Assembly: GCA_024280395.1 (NCBI GenBank)
Contig: JAJRQG010000104.1
Coordinates: 1-64,000, forward strand
Direction: 5' to 3'
DNA length: 64,000 nucleotides
Source of the DNA: Gammaproteobacteria bacterium
Lineage (GTDB): Bacteria; Pseudomonadota; Gammaproteobacteria; Xanthomonadales; Marinicellaceae
The notes under the pieces are model-generated. The model saw nothing but the letters and a program-made list of their open reading frames with translations. It ran no database searches and was not told the origin of the DNA. Position numbers and translations under genes: made by a program. Below, one piece after another: positions 22,456 through 33,900 of the stretch. Positions within the stretch are counted from its first letter, which is position 1, and each line of letters begins with the position of its first letter.

Positions 22456-23498
22456 AAAATAAAAACATACGCCAGCTAGGCATGCTTCGCCAAAGTCACC
22501 AATATTGGTTGGACATTATGGCACAATCAAAATATTTGGATAATAGTATAGATTGGTACAACCAAGGAACATTGGTTGATTTGTTGGAAACCCGAGTGGC
22601 AAAATTGTTGGGCAAAGAAAAAGCCTTGTTTGTGTATAAAGGCACCGCTGCACAGTTGATCGCAATGAAAGTTGCCAGTGAATCACGCAACAATAAGAAC
22701 ATTATTCTTCATCCCAAAAGCCACATTGCGTTTGATGAGGAAAATGCTTATCAAACATTAACAGGTTTGAAAGGCATCACCATTGGTACGGATTTTGAAC
22801 CCTTTAATTACCAGAATGTTAAATCCATCACCGAAAAAGCAGCTGCACTGGTGGTTGAAATGCCCTTGCGAAGAGTGGGATTTAAACTCACCCCATGGGA
22901 GGAGTTGCAACAAATGAGTGATTGGGCTAAACAGTCAAATACACATTTTCATATGGATGGGGCACGTTTATGGGAATCCACTCATTATTACAACAAGACT
23001 TTGGCAGAAATTTCATCATTATTTGATTCGGTCTATGTATCTTTGTACAAAGGCTTGGGTGGCATGAATGGCAGTTTGTTGGCAGGTACGTCTGAGTTTA
23101 TCGAGCAATGCAAAGTATGGCGTAAACGCATGGGAGGGAATTTGTGGTCAGCCTTTCCTATGTTGATCACCGCTTTAGAAGGGTTGGATAATAATTTATC
23201 AGAAATACCTTCATGGGTCGAAAGAGCACATGAAATAGCCAAAGATTTAGCAAAAATTAATGGTATGACCGTTAATACACCTCAGACCAATGGTTTTCTC
23301 ATTTTTGTTGAAGGAGATAGGCAACTGCTCAATGACAAAGCGAAACAATTAACCCAAGAAATGGGTATCAATTTGTTTTTTGCTTTTAACAATACAGCCA
23401 ACCCGAATATCCAAGTGGCAGAAATTCAAGTTGGGGTAGGGTCTATTGAAATTACAAACAAAGAAATTAGTCATTATTTTGAACAATTGTTAAGTTGA
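22452..23498 (+). CDS. Threonine aldolase/beta-eliminating lyase family PLP enzyme
   Basis: HMDGARLWE and VYVSLYKGLGGMNGSLLAG motifs; overlaps the cupin gene. Confidence 0.85.
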   Translation: MKNKNIRQLGMLRQSHQYWLDIMAQSKYLDNSIDWYNQGTLVDLLETRVAKLLGKEKALFVYKGTAAQLIAMKVASESRNNKNIILHPKSHIAFDEENAYQTLTGLKGITIGTDFEPFNYQNVKSITEKAAALVVEMPLRRVGFKLTPWEELQQMSDWAKQSNTHFHMDGARLWESTHYYNKTLAEISSLFDSVYVSLYKGLGGMNGSLLAGTSEFIEQCKVWRKRMGGNLWSAFPMLITALEGLDNNLSEIPSWVERAHEIAKDLAKINGMTVNTPQTNGFLIFVEGDRQLLNDKAKQLTQEMGINLFFAFNNTANPNIQVAEIQVGVGSIEITNKEISHYFEQLLS

Positions 23499-23506
23499 TT
23501 ATAAAA

Positions 23507-24019
23507 ATGAAGACCAATAATCCTCACTTTATTATTCGCCAAGCTACAGTAGATGATTGCAAATTAATCTATGAATTTATCCTGGAGTTGGCAACATTTG
23601 AAAAACTGGCACATGAAGTGGTAACTGATGTTAAAACACTAGAAAATAATTTGTTTGGAGAAAATCAATATGCCAAAGTAATTATTGGTGAATACAAAAA
23701 TAACCCCGTATCTTTTGCACTCTATTTCCACAATTTTTCAACCTTTCTTGGCAAACCTGGCCTGTACTTAGAAGACCTGTATGTCAAACCTGAAATGCGC
23801 GGTAAGGGGTTAGGAAAAATTCTATTGGCCTATTTAGCAAAAACAGCCATTGATAGCGGCTGTGGCCGTTTTGAATGGTGGGTATTGGATTGGAACAAGT
23901 CCGCAATAAATTTTTACAAGTCAATTGGCGCAGAACCCATGGATGATTGGACGGTCAATCGTGTCTCAGGAAAAAATCTAATAGAATTGGCACAATCATT
24001 TGATCATAAGAAATCATGA
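23507..24019 (+). CDS. GNAT family N-acetyltransferase
   Basis: LYLEDLYVKPEMRGKGLGKILLAYLAK acetyl-CoA binding motif. Confidence 0.9.
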   Translation: MKTNNPHFIIRQATVDDCKLIYEFILELATFEKLAHEVVTDVKTLENNLFGENQYAKVIIGEYKNNPVSFALYFHNFSTFLGKPGLYLEDLYVKPEMRGKGLGKILLAYLAKTAIDSGCGRFEWWVLDWNKSAINFYKSIGAEPMDDWTVNRVSGKNLIELAQSFDHKKS

Positions 24020-24462
24020 AATTTCATTTAGCACAAATCAATATTGCTCAAGGAAAAGATGCAGTAGAATCAAAGACAATGAAAGGTTTTGTCGATAGAC
24101 TGGATGAAATTAATGCTTATGCAGATCAAGCCGATGGCTTTGTTTGGCGACTACAATCAGAAGAGGGAGATGCGACAAGTATCCAAGCTTTTGAGGACCC
24201 AAACTTGTTGGTCAACATGAGTGTGTGGAAAGACATAGAATCATTGAAAAACTTCGTTTATAAAACATTTCATGTTGAGTTGATACAAAATCGTGATGCT
24301 TGGTTTGATAAAATCTTGAATGTTCATCAAGCTCTATGGTGGATACCACAAAATACCACTCCAACCATACAAGAAGCGAAAGAAAAATTAGAACACTTGC
24401 AAGAATTTGGGCCCACTCAAAAATCCTTTACATTTTCAAAGAGTTTTCCACAACCAAAATAA
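24016..24462 (+). CDS. DUF3291 domain protein
   Basis: LAQINIA... and HQALWWIP; overlaps the preceding GNAT gene. Confidence 0.75.
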   Translation: MKFHLAQINIAQGKDAVESKTMKGFVDRLDEINAYADQADGFVWRLQSEEGDATSIQAFEDPNLLVNMSVWKDIESLKNFVYKTFHVELIQNRDAWFDKILNVHQALWWIPQNTTPTIQEAKEKLEHLQEFGPTQKSFTFSKSFPQPK

Positions 24463-24512
24463 TGACAATTTAAAGTATCTCTGGGTAAATAAGCGTTAAC
24501 CCCAATTTGCAA

Positions 24513-25037
24513 TTATAGGTACTTTTCCATGTGAATTGATGTCCACATTTTGCCCTGCCAAAAAGTGAATTTTTTGATGCGAGCAATCTCTTGATAGTCG
24601 TTGTTTTTGTACAATTTGAGGGCAGGCTCGTTGAATGCAAATACCCCTAACTCAATCCGATTAAGACCTTGTGATTTAATCTGATTTTCAAGATACACCA
24701 GTGCTTTTGTGCCCACACCTTTATTGCGCCCAAATATTTCTCCTATTCCCATGCCAATCCAAGCTGTATTTGGTTCGTTTTTATATAAATGCATGAAATC
24801 TGTTTGAAAATTCATTTGACCGACGAGTTGATCTTCTAAATAAATTAAATAGGTGTAACAATGTTCGAGGCGTTTTATAAGAGAATCTAAGGTAATATGG
24901 GTTTGGGTATCAATATCAGCTTGGGTGCGGTTAGGCCGCATCAAAGGCTTAAGCACTGGATCATTGTCCCACTTGTTGAAAGCAGCGGCAATTTCAGGTG
25001 TAGGTTTAGTAAGTTGAATAAATTTTATTTTCTTCAT
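24513..25037 (-). CDS. GNAT family N-acetyltransferase
   Basis: IGMGIGEIFGRNKGVGTKALVYLENQ. Confidence 0.85.
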   Translation of the reverse strand: MKKIKFIQLTKPTPEIAAAFNKWDNDPVLKPLMRPNRTQADIDTQTHITLDSLIKRLEHCYTYLIYLEDQLVGQMNFQTDFMHLYKNEPNTAWIGMGIGEIFGRNKGVGTKALVYLENQIKSQGLNRIELGVFAFNEPALKLYKNNDYQEIARIKKFTFWQGKMWTSIHMEKYL

Positions 25038-25177
25038 TTAGTTAGTCACTTAATATATTCACATCAATACAATATCATCTTAGTTGTGTATTTTTCCATA
25101 GAATTTATCTTTCCACAATTTTTTAATAAAATGGCATTCTCGATAAGGCAATGTTCTGTCAATAGTGAATTCAAATA

Positions 25178-25217
25178 AAAAAAGGGTATTTCCAAAATGT
25201 TGAAAACACCCTTTTTC
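25178..25217. terminator. Candidate bidirectional terminator between convergent/adjacent genes
   Basis: AAAAAAAGGGTATTT...AAAACACCCTTTTTC hairpin flanked by A and T runs. Confidence 0.6.
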
Positions 25218-25244
25218 TTTTAAGAACTAAAGCTCTAATGAAAA

Positions 25245-26090
25245 TTAATTATTTTCTTTGGTCTGATTTCTATAAAGTATACCGAACATAGTCAACATCA
25301 TCAATAATAATGCCAAGGTGCTTAATGTTGGAACTGGCACGGCAGGTGCGACATATGTTGTATTTATGTTTAGGTTATCAAAATCTCCGACCTCTCCAAA
25401 TTGAAAGTTATCACTTAAAATAACAACTTGTTCAACAGTGTCTGCAGCATATACACCAGCAGCACCTGAATAGAATAATGACCCATCAATGTAGTAATCA
25501 ATGCTGTTAAGTATAGGGTTTGAAATGACTTGTAAGTTAAAATAGGTATTTACTGGCCATGCTACAGTTGTATCAATAAATGCCAATCCAGCACCAACAT
25601 CGTCTAGTATGAAAATATTGCCAAGCCAGTTAAAATTTATTCTCCAAGTTAATAGTCCCAATGAAGGAGCTTGTCCTATAACGTCATAATCAGCACCACC
25701 ACCAGCAGATATCAAAATATCTACACTGACCGAAGTGATTTCTGTATTGGGTTGTGGTCCTATATTGGGGCTGAATCCACCTGTTAAGGTTCCGGCTGCA
25801 ACACCAGGGTCATTTGCAATTCTTAAATGTTGTACTCCCAGGGCAGGGTTGGATGATTCTATGGTAGTAGCTGACGTTCCGAAATTTGACCAACCTGCCT
25901 GTGTTCCTAAAAAGCCAGTTGCAAATCCTTCAGAGACCTCAAAACCAGTAATGGATCTAGCAGCGGGAACTACAGGTGTTGGACTGCTGGTGGTTGTTAA
26001 TAATCCAGTTGAAGTGCTTGTTAAGGGTTTTGCATTTAATGTGATGGCAGAAATACACAAAGCCACAATAGTTACTAGTTTAATTTTCAT
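25245..26090 (-). CDS. Secreted protein with IPTL-CTERM-like sorting signal
   Basis: N-terminal signal peptide and C-terminus VPVPTLSTLALLLMMLTMFGILYRNQTKENN (PTLS + TM + basic residue). Confidence 0.75.
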   Translation of the reverse strand: MKIKLVTIVALCISAITLNAKPLTSTSTGLLTTTSSPTPVVPAARSITGFEVSEGFATGFLGTQAGWSNFGTSATTIESSNPALGVQHLRIANDPGVAAGTLTGGFSPNIGPQPNTEITSVSVDILISAGGGADYDVIGQAPSLGLLTWRINFNWLGNIFILDDVGAGLAFIDTTVAWPVNTYFNLQVISNPILNSIDYYIDGSLFYSGAAGVYAADTVEQVVILSDNFQFGEVGDFDNLNINTTYVAPAVPVPTLSTLALLLMMLTMFGILYRNQTKENN

Positions 26091-26347
26091 TTACTCTCTC
26101 TTATTTAAATTTGCGATATGATTCACAATCTTAACAAAAAATTAACAGCAACAAAATGATTATTTGGCATTGTAGCGGTTTATATACTAAATTTTTTCCA
26201 GTAAATTTGAAATGAATAATTAATGCAAATAAATTTACATTTAGTAAGTTGAATTAACAAAATTTGGGAGGTTGCACTATTTAAATGGTATACACTAAAA
26301 AGTCTGAATATCTGTAAAATAGAAGTTCAGACAGTTTTAGTTTTTTT

Positions 26348-29300
26348 CTATTCGTCTAACAATTCGACTTTAATCATATTGTCATTAGAATTCCTGTCAA
26401 TCATCTTGATATAGGGATCAATGCCTGCATATTTTGGCAGCTCATTGACTTCAAAGGTGAATGTGTTTTCACCCGTTTTAACAAATTCTTTATCGAATTT
26501 TAAAACGTGTGAGTCGTCTTTGGCTGTATCTGGATCAGTTGAGAATATCCCAATATCAAAATAATCTTCAACCACATCTTTGGTTTCTTCACCTTTGCCA
26601 TCGGCATAATACTTATCGGCTTCGATGCTTAGTTCCACTTGGTAGTTACCATTGGCTAGTTTTTTAGCGGTGGCTTTTTTGGTTTTTAAATCAAATATAG
26701 TAATTTTAGTAAACATATCATCAATGAATTTCATATCATCATTACTGGCCACTGCTTTAATATGCCTCACTAAATCCAATGTGGTTGGATAAGGATCGGA
26801 CTGATATTGAAATTCAGTCAGTAAATTTCGCAAGGCCGTATTGAAGGTTTTTTCACTCAAGAGGTCTTTAAGCGCATACATGACGATGCCGCCTTTTGCA
26901 TAGTGGATATATTGTTGATTCTCGACTCGCATTAACGGCATTTCTTCTAAAATTTCACTACTGCGCCCACGTAAGTATCTGTCCATTTCGTATTTTAAAA
27001 ATTTACGCAAATGGTGTTCTCCATAAAGTTGTTCCATAACTAAATAAGCAGAATATTCAGACAATGACTCTGACAATGTAGCTGAACCCTGTACATCTGC
27101 TGGCATTAGTTGATGCCCCCACCACTGATGCCCCATTTCGTGAGCAGTGACAAATGATACCCAATCAATGGCTTCTTCATCACGTAAGTCTGCAATAAAA
27201 CCAATGTCCTCCGAATATGGAATGGTGTTAGAGAAACTTTGCGCGAATGATGCATAGCGTGGAAACTCGATTATACGTACTTGACGGTGCTGATAAGGGG
27301 AAAATTCTTGCTTGTAATAATCCAATGACATTTTCACTGAATCTATCATTTTCTGTACATTTTTATAGTGTCCTTGATGGTGGTATACCTCAATACTGAT
27401 GTCATGATAATTTTCCTTAACCACTTCATATCGACCCGACAAAAAAGCCACAAAGTTAAAAATAGGGGAATCCATTTTATAATGAAAATACCTTCTGCCT
27501 TCTTTAACCCATTCTTTTTGTAAATAACCTGGTGTAATGGCAAATTGATCTTCCAGGGTTGAAACCACTGCTTCAAAATTAATAAAATCCGCTTCAGGAC
27601 CAATAAAACCAGTTCTGTACATGGATTCGTCTTCTAATTTGGCAGTACGTTGTGGCGGGCTCATGCCACGTTTCTTGCGTTCTTGTCGGTCTTGCATTTC
27701 CAGACTGGGGAAATAGCCAAAGTGCGGCAATAACAACATGTTATTAATAAATGAACCATTGGCAACAATAGTGTTGTCAGATTCTTTATCAACAAAGCCA
27801 AGTGCCTGTCTGAAAACTTTAAATTCAACTTTTATGCTTTCACCGGGTTTTAATACTGGATTGAAATGTAGCCATCCGACATTATATTCTGTATCAAAAT
27901 CTTTTAACTCAATACCAACACCTGAGATTTCTATTGTGCTCTGTTTGTCCCAACTCAGTAATGTTTTGTCAATATAGTCATCGGTTTTATTTTTTACGAT
28001 GTAATATCCATCGGCTTCAACTTTGCGTTGATTGGGATATATGTCGACATTGACATAAAGGTCGGTAATCTTTGCCAGAGGTCTATCTTCAAACTGTTTG
28101 AATTTTTTCTCGTAATTTTCTGCAAAAGAGAAAGCTTGATCTTCTGTGACGAAATTATTTAGTATACGGGTATTGTAATGAATAAAACCACCCATTCCAA
28201 TAAACAGTATTGTGCCCAAAATTGTGGCGGTGATTCCTGACTTGCCTAGATTGCCCAACAACAATGACCAACGGTATCTTAAATTATACTCAGTACCACG
28301 TCTGTACAAGCCATAGCCCATTGTAACCAAGATGATACTTAATCCCAACCAGTATAAATTATAGGATAGAATCGGTAAATTATAATGTCCATACTGATTC
28401 ATGTCACTGAATGTGGTACTGGGTAGTTCAGCAAAATTCCACATATTGTGTTCTAGGCCCAATTGGGTTAATATCAGTGTACTCATAATATATAATACAA
28501 ATAATCCCATGCCAATGTATTTACTGGAGCTAATGACTTGGAAAAACACAGATAGAATACAGGTCATTAATACAGGAATTAAAAAGGTATAAAAAATGGT
28601 GGAAAAATAAACACCCCATTCAAAAATCATATATCCTTTAGATGCTTGAAATAAAACAGTAAACGCAACCCCAAAAGCAACTAACAAAAACATAATAACA
28701 AAGAGTGCCAGTACTTTTGGAAAATACAGAACCCAATTTTTAGATGGGGTAGATTCAACAATTTCTCCCATGCCTTGTTGCTTTTCACGCCAAACCATTT
28801 CTCCAGCATAATAAACAATAATTATCATGATTAACATGAAAAATGATTCTATAATTATATTTGCCATTTTACGGGTCAGTGGCCAATCATCTGTACCAAA
28901 AGCTCCGGATGGCACAAAAAATATTACCGATAAATTAAACAGAGAAATAAGACTTAAGATGATAAAGGCTGGACTTTTAATAACTTGAGAAATTTCGAAT
29001 TTTGTACGAATGATGAAGCGCGCCCACTGCGAAGAATAATGATCAACAGGTGTGAGGGTTATAATTGATTTATTAAAGTCTGTATTCTCTTTTTTTGTTG
29101 TCTTGGAGACTTTAAAATTAAGTTCTTCACGAATATTGATAAGAAAATGTGTTAATCCTACTATTATTGCTGAAATCGAGAGCCACAATATTCGGTTTTG
29201 TAAAATAATGCCCTCAAGATTAACGGTTAAAGTGTTCATCTCATGTGATGTCCAATATCTGGTCGTTTGTGCGAAAGCCCTAAGACCAAAAGGATCTAGC

Positions 29301-29920
29301 ATTGCAGCCATAGTTAACATATTAGGGTCACGTAAAAAAACTCCAGAAAAAACCCACAATACAAAAAAAGCTACAACACCTAAATACATGCCCATCATAG
29401 AACGTGATAGCATGGCAAATGAGTAAAATAAAGTTGCCATGAAAATAAAATTGGGGATGATAAAAATAAAATAGGTATTAATGTAAGGTAACAAGGACGT
29501 AAGGCCTAATCTATCTGCATCTACCCAAGGCATCAAGCTACCTAGAAGCATTCCCAATGGGACAGTTGCAAATACAGCTAAACAAAACAATAAGGCTCCA
29601 GATAAACGGCCCCACAAATAACTGTTCTTTGTTATTGGCATGGAATGAATAATACCATTCATTTTATAACTATAATCTCTGGTGGCAGTTCCGCCAACGA
29701 ACCACGCCACCAAGAACATTCCAAAAATAGACAATGTTAACATGGTTACAGTTATTGCATTTGGTGAGTTATAGTTAACATTTGATGAACTGGCGCCAAT
29801 TGTTACACCTTCAATAACCATTGCTAAAAAAGTCAACACAAAAAATAATAATGAAACCACATAGAAAGAAGGTTGTTTTCTGAAGTATTTAAATTCAAAA
29901 CTTGCTAATTTAGTAAACAT
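26348..29920 (-). CDS. ABC-2-type permease fused to M1-family aminopeptidase domain (1190 aa)
   Basis: Multiple TM helices over the first ~570 aa, then an M1-like ectodomain with VTAHEMGHQWWGHQLMPADVQGSATLSESLSEY. Confidence 0.92.
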   Translation of the reverse strand: MFTKLASFEFKYFRKQPSFYVVSLLFFVLTFLAMVIEGVTIGASSSNVNYNSPNAITVTMLTLSIFGMFLVAWFVGGTATRDYSYKMNGIIHSMPITKNSYLWGRLSGALLFCLAVFATVPLGMLLGSLMPWVDADRLGLTSLLPYINTYFIFIIPNFIFMATLFYSFAMLSRSMMGMYLGVVAFFVLWVFSGVFLRDPNMLTMAAMLDPFGLRAFAQTTRYWTSHEMNTLTVNLEGIILQNRILWLSISAIIVGLTHFLINIREELNFKVSKTTKKENTDFNKSIITLTPVDHYSSQWARFIIRTKFEISQVIKSPAFIILSLISLFNLSVIFFVPSGAFGTDDWPLTRKMANIIIESFFMLIMIIIVYYAGEMVWREKQQGMGEIVESTPSKNWVLYFPKVLALFVIMFLLVAFGVAFTVLFQASKGYMIFEWGVYFSTIFYTFLIPVLMTCILSVFFQVISSSKYIGMGLFVLYIMSTLILTQLGLEHNMWNFAELPSTTFSDMNQYGHYNLPILSYNLYWLGLSIILVTMGYGLYRRGTEYNLRYRWSLLLGNLGKSGITATILGTILFIGMGGFIHYNTRILNNFVTEDQAFSFAENYEKKFKQFEDRPLAKITDLYVNVDIYPNQRKVEADGYYIVKNKTDDYIDKTLLSWDKQSTIEISGVGIELKDFDTEYNVGWLHFNPVLKPGESIKVEFKVFRQALGFVDKESDNTIVANGSFINNMLLLPHFGYFPSLEMQDRQERKKRGMSPPQRTAKLEDESMYRTGFIGPEADFINFEAVVSTLEDQFAITPGYLQKEWVKEGRRYFHYKMDSPIFNFVAFLSGRYEVVKENYHDISIEVYHHQGHYKNVQKMIDSVKMSLDYYKQEFSPYQHRQVRIIEFPRYASFAQSFSNTIPYSEDIGFIADLRDEEAIDWVSFVTAHEMGHQWWGHQLMPADVQGSATLSESLSEYSAYLVMEQLYGEHHLRKFLKYEMDRYLRGRSSEILEEMPLMRVENQQYIHYAKGGIVMYALKDLLSEKTFNTALRNLLTEFQYQSDPYPTTLDLVRHIKAVASNDDMKFIDDMFTKITIFDLKTKKATAKKLANGNYQVELSIEADKYYADGKGEETKDVVEDYFDIGIFSTDPDTAKDDSHVLKFDKEFVKTGENTFTFEVNELPKYAGIDPYIKMIDRNSNDNMIKVELLDE

Positions 29921-29923
29921 AAT

Positions 29924-30826
29924 CTACTCCGCTGTGTTTTTTTTTGTTGCAAATTTCTTACAATTAAACAATGTGGAAAAATACACGTTTTCCAAATCTG
30001 GGATAATTTTTTCAAAGCCTTCACTACTTATGTCATGATCGGATAATACATGAATCAAAGTTTCACCCGCTTTTAATTTGGTTGATATCACTTGATAGGA
30101 TTCGCGTGCTTTTTCTAACGCTGATTTGGCAATGATTTTTTTCCATACCCGATTATTCAATTGCTCTCTTAGATCTTGTGGTTTGCCTTGAACCTGGATA
30201 GCTCCATCAGCCAATATTGCAAAATCAGAACAGAGTTCCTCAACATCATCAACGATATGTGTGGATAAAACAACCACTTTGTTCTCACCAATATCAGACA
30301 ATAAATTGTGGAAACGATTGCGTTCTTCTGGATCAAGCCCGGCAGTCGGCTCATCAACAATAATCAATTGTGGGTCACCCAATAAAGCTTGGGCAATGCC
30401 AAAGCGTTGTTTCATGCCACCAGAAAAGGAACTGACAGCTTTTTTACGGTCATCCCATAAATTTGTTTGATACAACAAGCCTTCAACCGCTTTTTTACGT
30501 TCCTTCTTGTTGTCTAATCCTTTTAGTACTGCCATGTGGTCTAATAAATCTATTGCAGAAATCCGCGGATAAACATCAAAATCTTGCGGTAAATAACCCA
30601 GTTTTAATCGCAAGTCTTGTGGGTTTTTTAACACATCAATGCCATCAAATTTTATTGTTCCTGAATCAGGCTGTTGAAGAGTGGCGATGGTACGCATTAA
30701 AGATGATTTACCTGCTCCATTGGGTCCAAGTAAACCAAACATTCCATGTTCAAGTTTAAGATTGACTTCGTCAATTGCTTTGACACCGTTGCTGTAAGTT
30801 TTTGATAGGTTTTTAATTTCAAGCAT
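29924..30826 (-). CDS. ABC transporter ATP-binding protein
   Basis: GPNGAGKSSLMR, SGGMKQRFGIAQAL, VDEPTAGLDPEERNRF; adjacent to permease-peptidase gene. Confidence 0.94.
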   Translation of the reverse strand: MLEIKNLSKTYSNGVKAIDEVNLKLEHGMFGLLGPNGAGKSSLMRTIATLQQPDSGTIKFDGIDVLKNPQDLRLKLGYLPQDFDVYPRISAIDLLDHMAVLKGLDNKKERKKAVEGLLYQTNLWDDRKKAVSSFSGGMKQRFGIAQALLGDPQLIIVDEPTAGLDPEERNRFHNLLSDIGENKVVVLSTHIVDDVEELCSDFAILADGAIQVQGKPQDLREQLNNRVWKKIIAKSALEKARESYQVISTKLKAGETLIHVLSDHDISSEGFEKIIPDLENVYFSTLFNCKKFATKKNTAE

Positions 30827-30936
30827 GATTGAATCCACAGTATTATTCTAGTGGACCTAGAATAATCTATCTGCAAATTCAAAACAATAGGCTAATGGTC
30901 ACTAAATAACTAACTGGGTTAGACAGTAACTCTACT

Positions 30937-33900
30937 TTATGATTTATTGTTAATTCTTTCCAATAGCCCTTGTTCAATGGCAATAGTTTTATCGGAGAGG
31001 ACTTTTTTAAAGCTCCAGGTTTCAGACAGCGGAGATTTCCAGATATAACCAATGGCACAATTTCGGCCACTTTGTTTGGCATCGTACAATGCCAAATCTG
31101 CCAATTGAAGGGTTTTTTCCCAAGGCAATTCTTCATTGGGATTTTGTTCCAAGGGAGTAAGAGCAAAACCAATCGAGCAATTAAGTCTGATTTTCTTATT
31201 TTGCGAAATTACAATGTCAAGTTTTCGACAATCTTGAATGATTTCTTGCGCGATTTGCTCTAGTCTTTGTGCATCAATTTGAGGGCAAATGATGAGAAAT
31301 TCTTCACCACCCCAACGGGAGGCAATTTGCTCTTTGCGTATTATTTTTTGCAGCATTTGAGCGAAAACTTTTAGTGCAACATCACCAGCGGAATGGCCGA
31401 ATTTATCATTGATTGCTTTAAAATAGTCCAAATCTATAATTAATATTCCCAGTTGTCCTATATGGCTCATTTCTTGGAGTTTTCCAATTATATTGTGTAC
31501 ATGATTGCGATTGGCTAGGCGCGTTAAGTTGTCATGGTTGGCCAACCATTCAAGACCTTTATTTAAGTCGTTGAGTTGTTTTGTTCTTTCCAATACTGTG
31601 TTTTCTAAATGCAATGCATGCAGCTTGCTTCTATGATTGCGGTAAAAGAAGGCACCAAGAATGGCCGCAATGACCAGCGCAAGAAACCAAATAGTACGCC
31701 AAAAAGGAGGAGTGACCGTAAAGTTAAAAGTTGAAGCTTGTGGGTTCCATTTACCTGTTCCTATTCTTGCAGTTACTTCAAATGTATAATCTCCCGAGGC
31801 TAAAGAGTTGATTTGTAGCTCTCTTAAACGGGTTTCACGCCAAGGAGTTGTATCGGATTGTTTCAATCGGTATTTAAAGTTAATGTCAGGTGAACGCTGA
31901 AAACTAATGGCCGAGTATCTAAAGTTTAAACTGCTGCCTTGTTGTTGGATTGTAGAATGAATATTTAAGGGCAGTTCGTTTTGATTATTACTGATAGACA
32001 ACAAGTGAACAGGTGGAGGTGTGCTCGATCCTGGTTTAAAATCAGCTGAGAAACGACTGATGCCTTCGCCTGTTCCAAACCATAAATCTCCATTTTGCGC
32101 TTTATAACCTGCCCCTCGATTGACCAAATCAAAAACTAATCCCTCCCTTGATGTGATTATAGTAAACTCCTGTCCATCGAATATAGCAACACCGCGGCTT
32201 GTTCCTATCCAAATTTCATCACCATTGCCAGGCAAAATCACCGTGGTATTATTGTGTGGTAAGCCATCTTGGGTTGTCCAGTTTTTAAACTGGCCAGCAA
32301 AAAAATAACTTAAGCCATTGTTGGTGGCAATCCACAGGCCTCCCAAATCATCTTCATTAAAATCATTGATGAAATTTGCGGGCAATCCATCAGAAATTGA
32401 ATAGTTGGTAAATTTGTCTTTGTTATAGTAGGTTAAGCCGTTTGCCGATGCTATCCATAAGCCTCCACTTTTACTTTCTAAGATACGATTAATTCTATTG
32501 TTGGATAAACCATTACTGGTATTGTGTTGAGTGAATTTTTCGCCATCAAATCGATCTAGTCCATTGTTGGTCCCTATCCATAAATCGTTATTGTCTGTTT
32601 GAATAATATGGTAATTGATTGAACCGCTCATACCTTGTGCTTGATCATAGTTGATGAATTGGCCATCGACTAAATGGCTTAAGCCCTGCAGTGTGCCAAA
32701 CCAAGGCGAACCATCGTTATCGATGATGGTTGAAAGAACTTTGTTGTGCGGCAACCCATCTTTGCGAGAATAATGCTTCATTTGTCCATTGCATAAACTG
32801 CTAACTCCATTACCATTGGTGCCAAACCAAATGCATCCATTGTGATCATCAGCTATAGAATAAACATTGGGATTGGGTAAGTTTGTTTGTGCTTTCCAGT
32901 TCAATACTTTAGATGTACTTAATCTAGCTAGTCCACCACCATAAGTGCCAAACCACATATTGCCTTCGTTGTCTTGGAAAATACTATTTACACTATTATC
33001 AGGTAACCCATCATCCATATCAAAATGTTGGGAATTCAAGTTTTCATCCAGTTTATAGACGCCGAAATCTCGCGTGCCGAGCCAGATGTTATTTTGTTGG
33101 TCTCGAATAATGGTGTTGATGGTTTGTTTGCTTAGATCCAATCCCAAGTCAAAAGGAATAAAAGCTTTTCCATTAAATTTAACCACACCATGTCGAGTAC
33201 CAACCCATATACTGTCATCGGAATGTTGATAAAATGTTCTAATTTCAGATTCTTTTGCCTGCCATGGAATGATTTCAACAACACCTGATTTTATGCGTAC
33301 AACTTTATTTGACATGCCTGCCCAAATATTACCTTGGTTATCAACCATGATACTGCGAACTCTGTCCTTTGGTAGTCCGTTTTGGTAATCAATCTGTTCG
33401 ATAATCTTTGGATTGTTGCCGGCTTGGACTTGCAATAAACCTGCGCCATAAGTCGCAACCCAAATACTACCATCTTTTGCTTCACTGAGGGCTCGGGCAG
33501 AAGTGTTTTCTGGCCATCCTTCTACTGTGTGAAAGCGCTCCCCATCAAATCTTGCTAAGCCCAATTCACTGGAGGCCCACAAAGTACCATTTTTGGTACT
33601 CAATAAATCTCTAGCTAGATTATGAGGCAATCCTTGTTTTTTACCATAAGTCCAAAATTGATTGCCATCAAAACGATTGATTCCAGTTCTTGTTGCTATC
33701 CATAAAAACCCAGATTTGTCCTGTTTGATTGAAAAAACAACAGTGTCTTCTAATCCATCGGAAATACTTAGGTGTGCAAAAGGCAGTTGTTGGGCTGTAG
33801 TTGTTAAGCTAAGCGGAATAAGAACAAATGTTAATAAACATTTATATATCAGAGTGTTAGATTTATTGAAGGCTAGATAAAAACAGCTTCCAATGCGATA

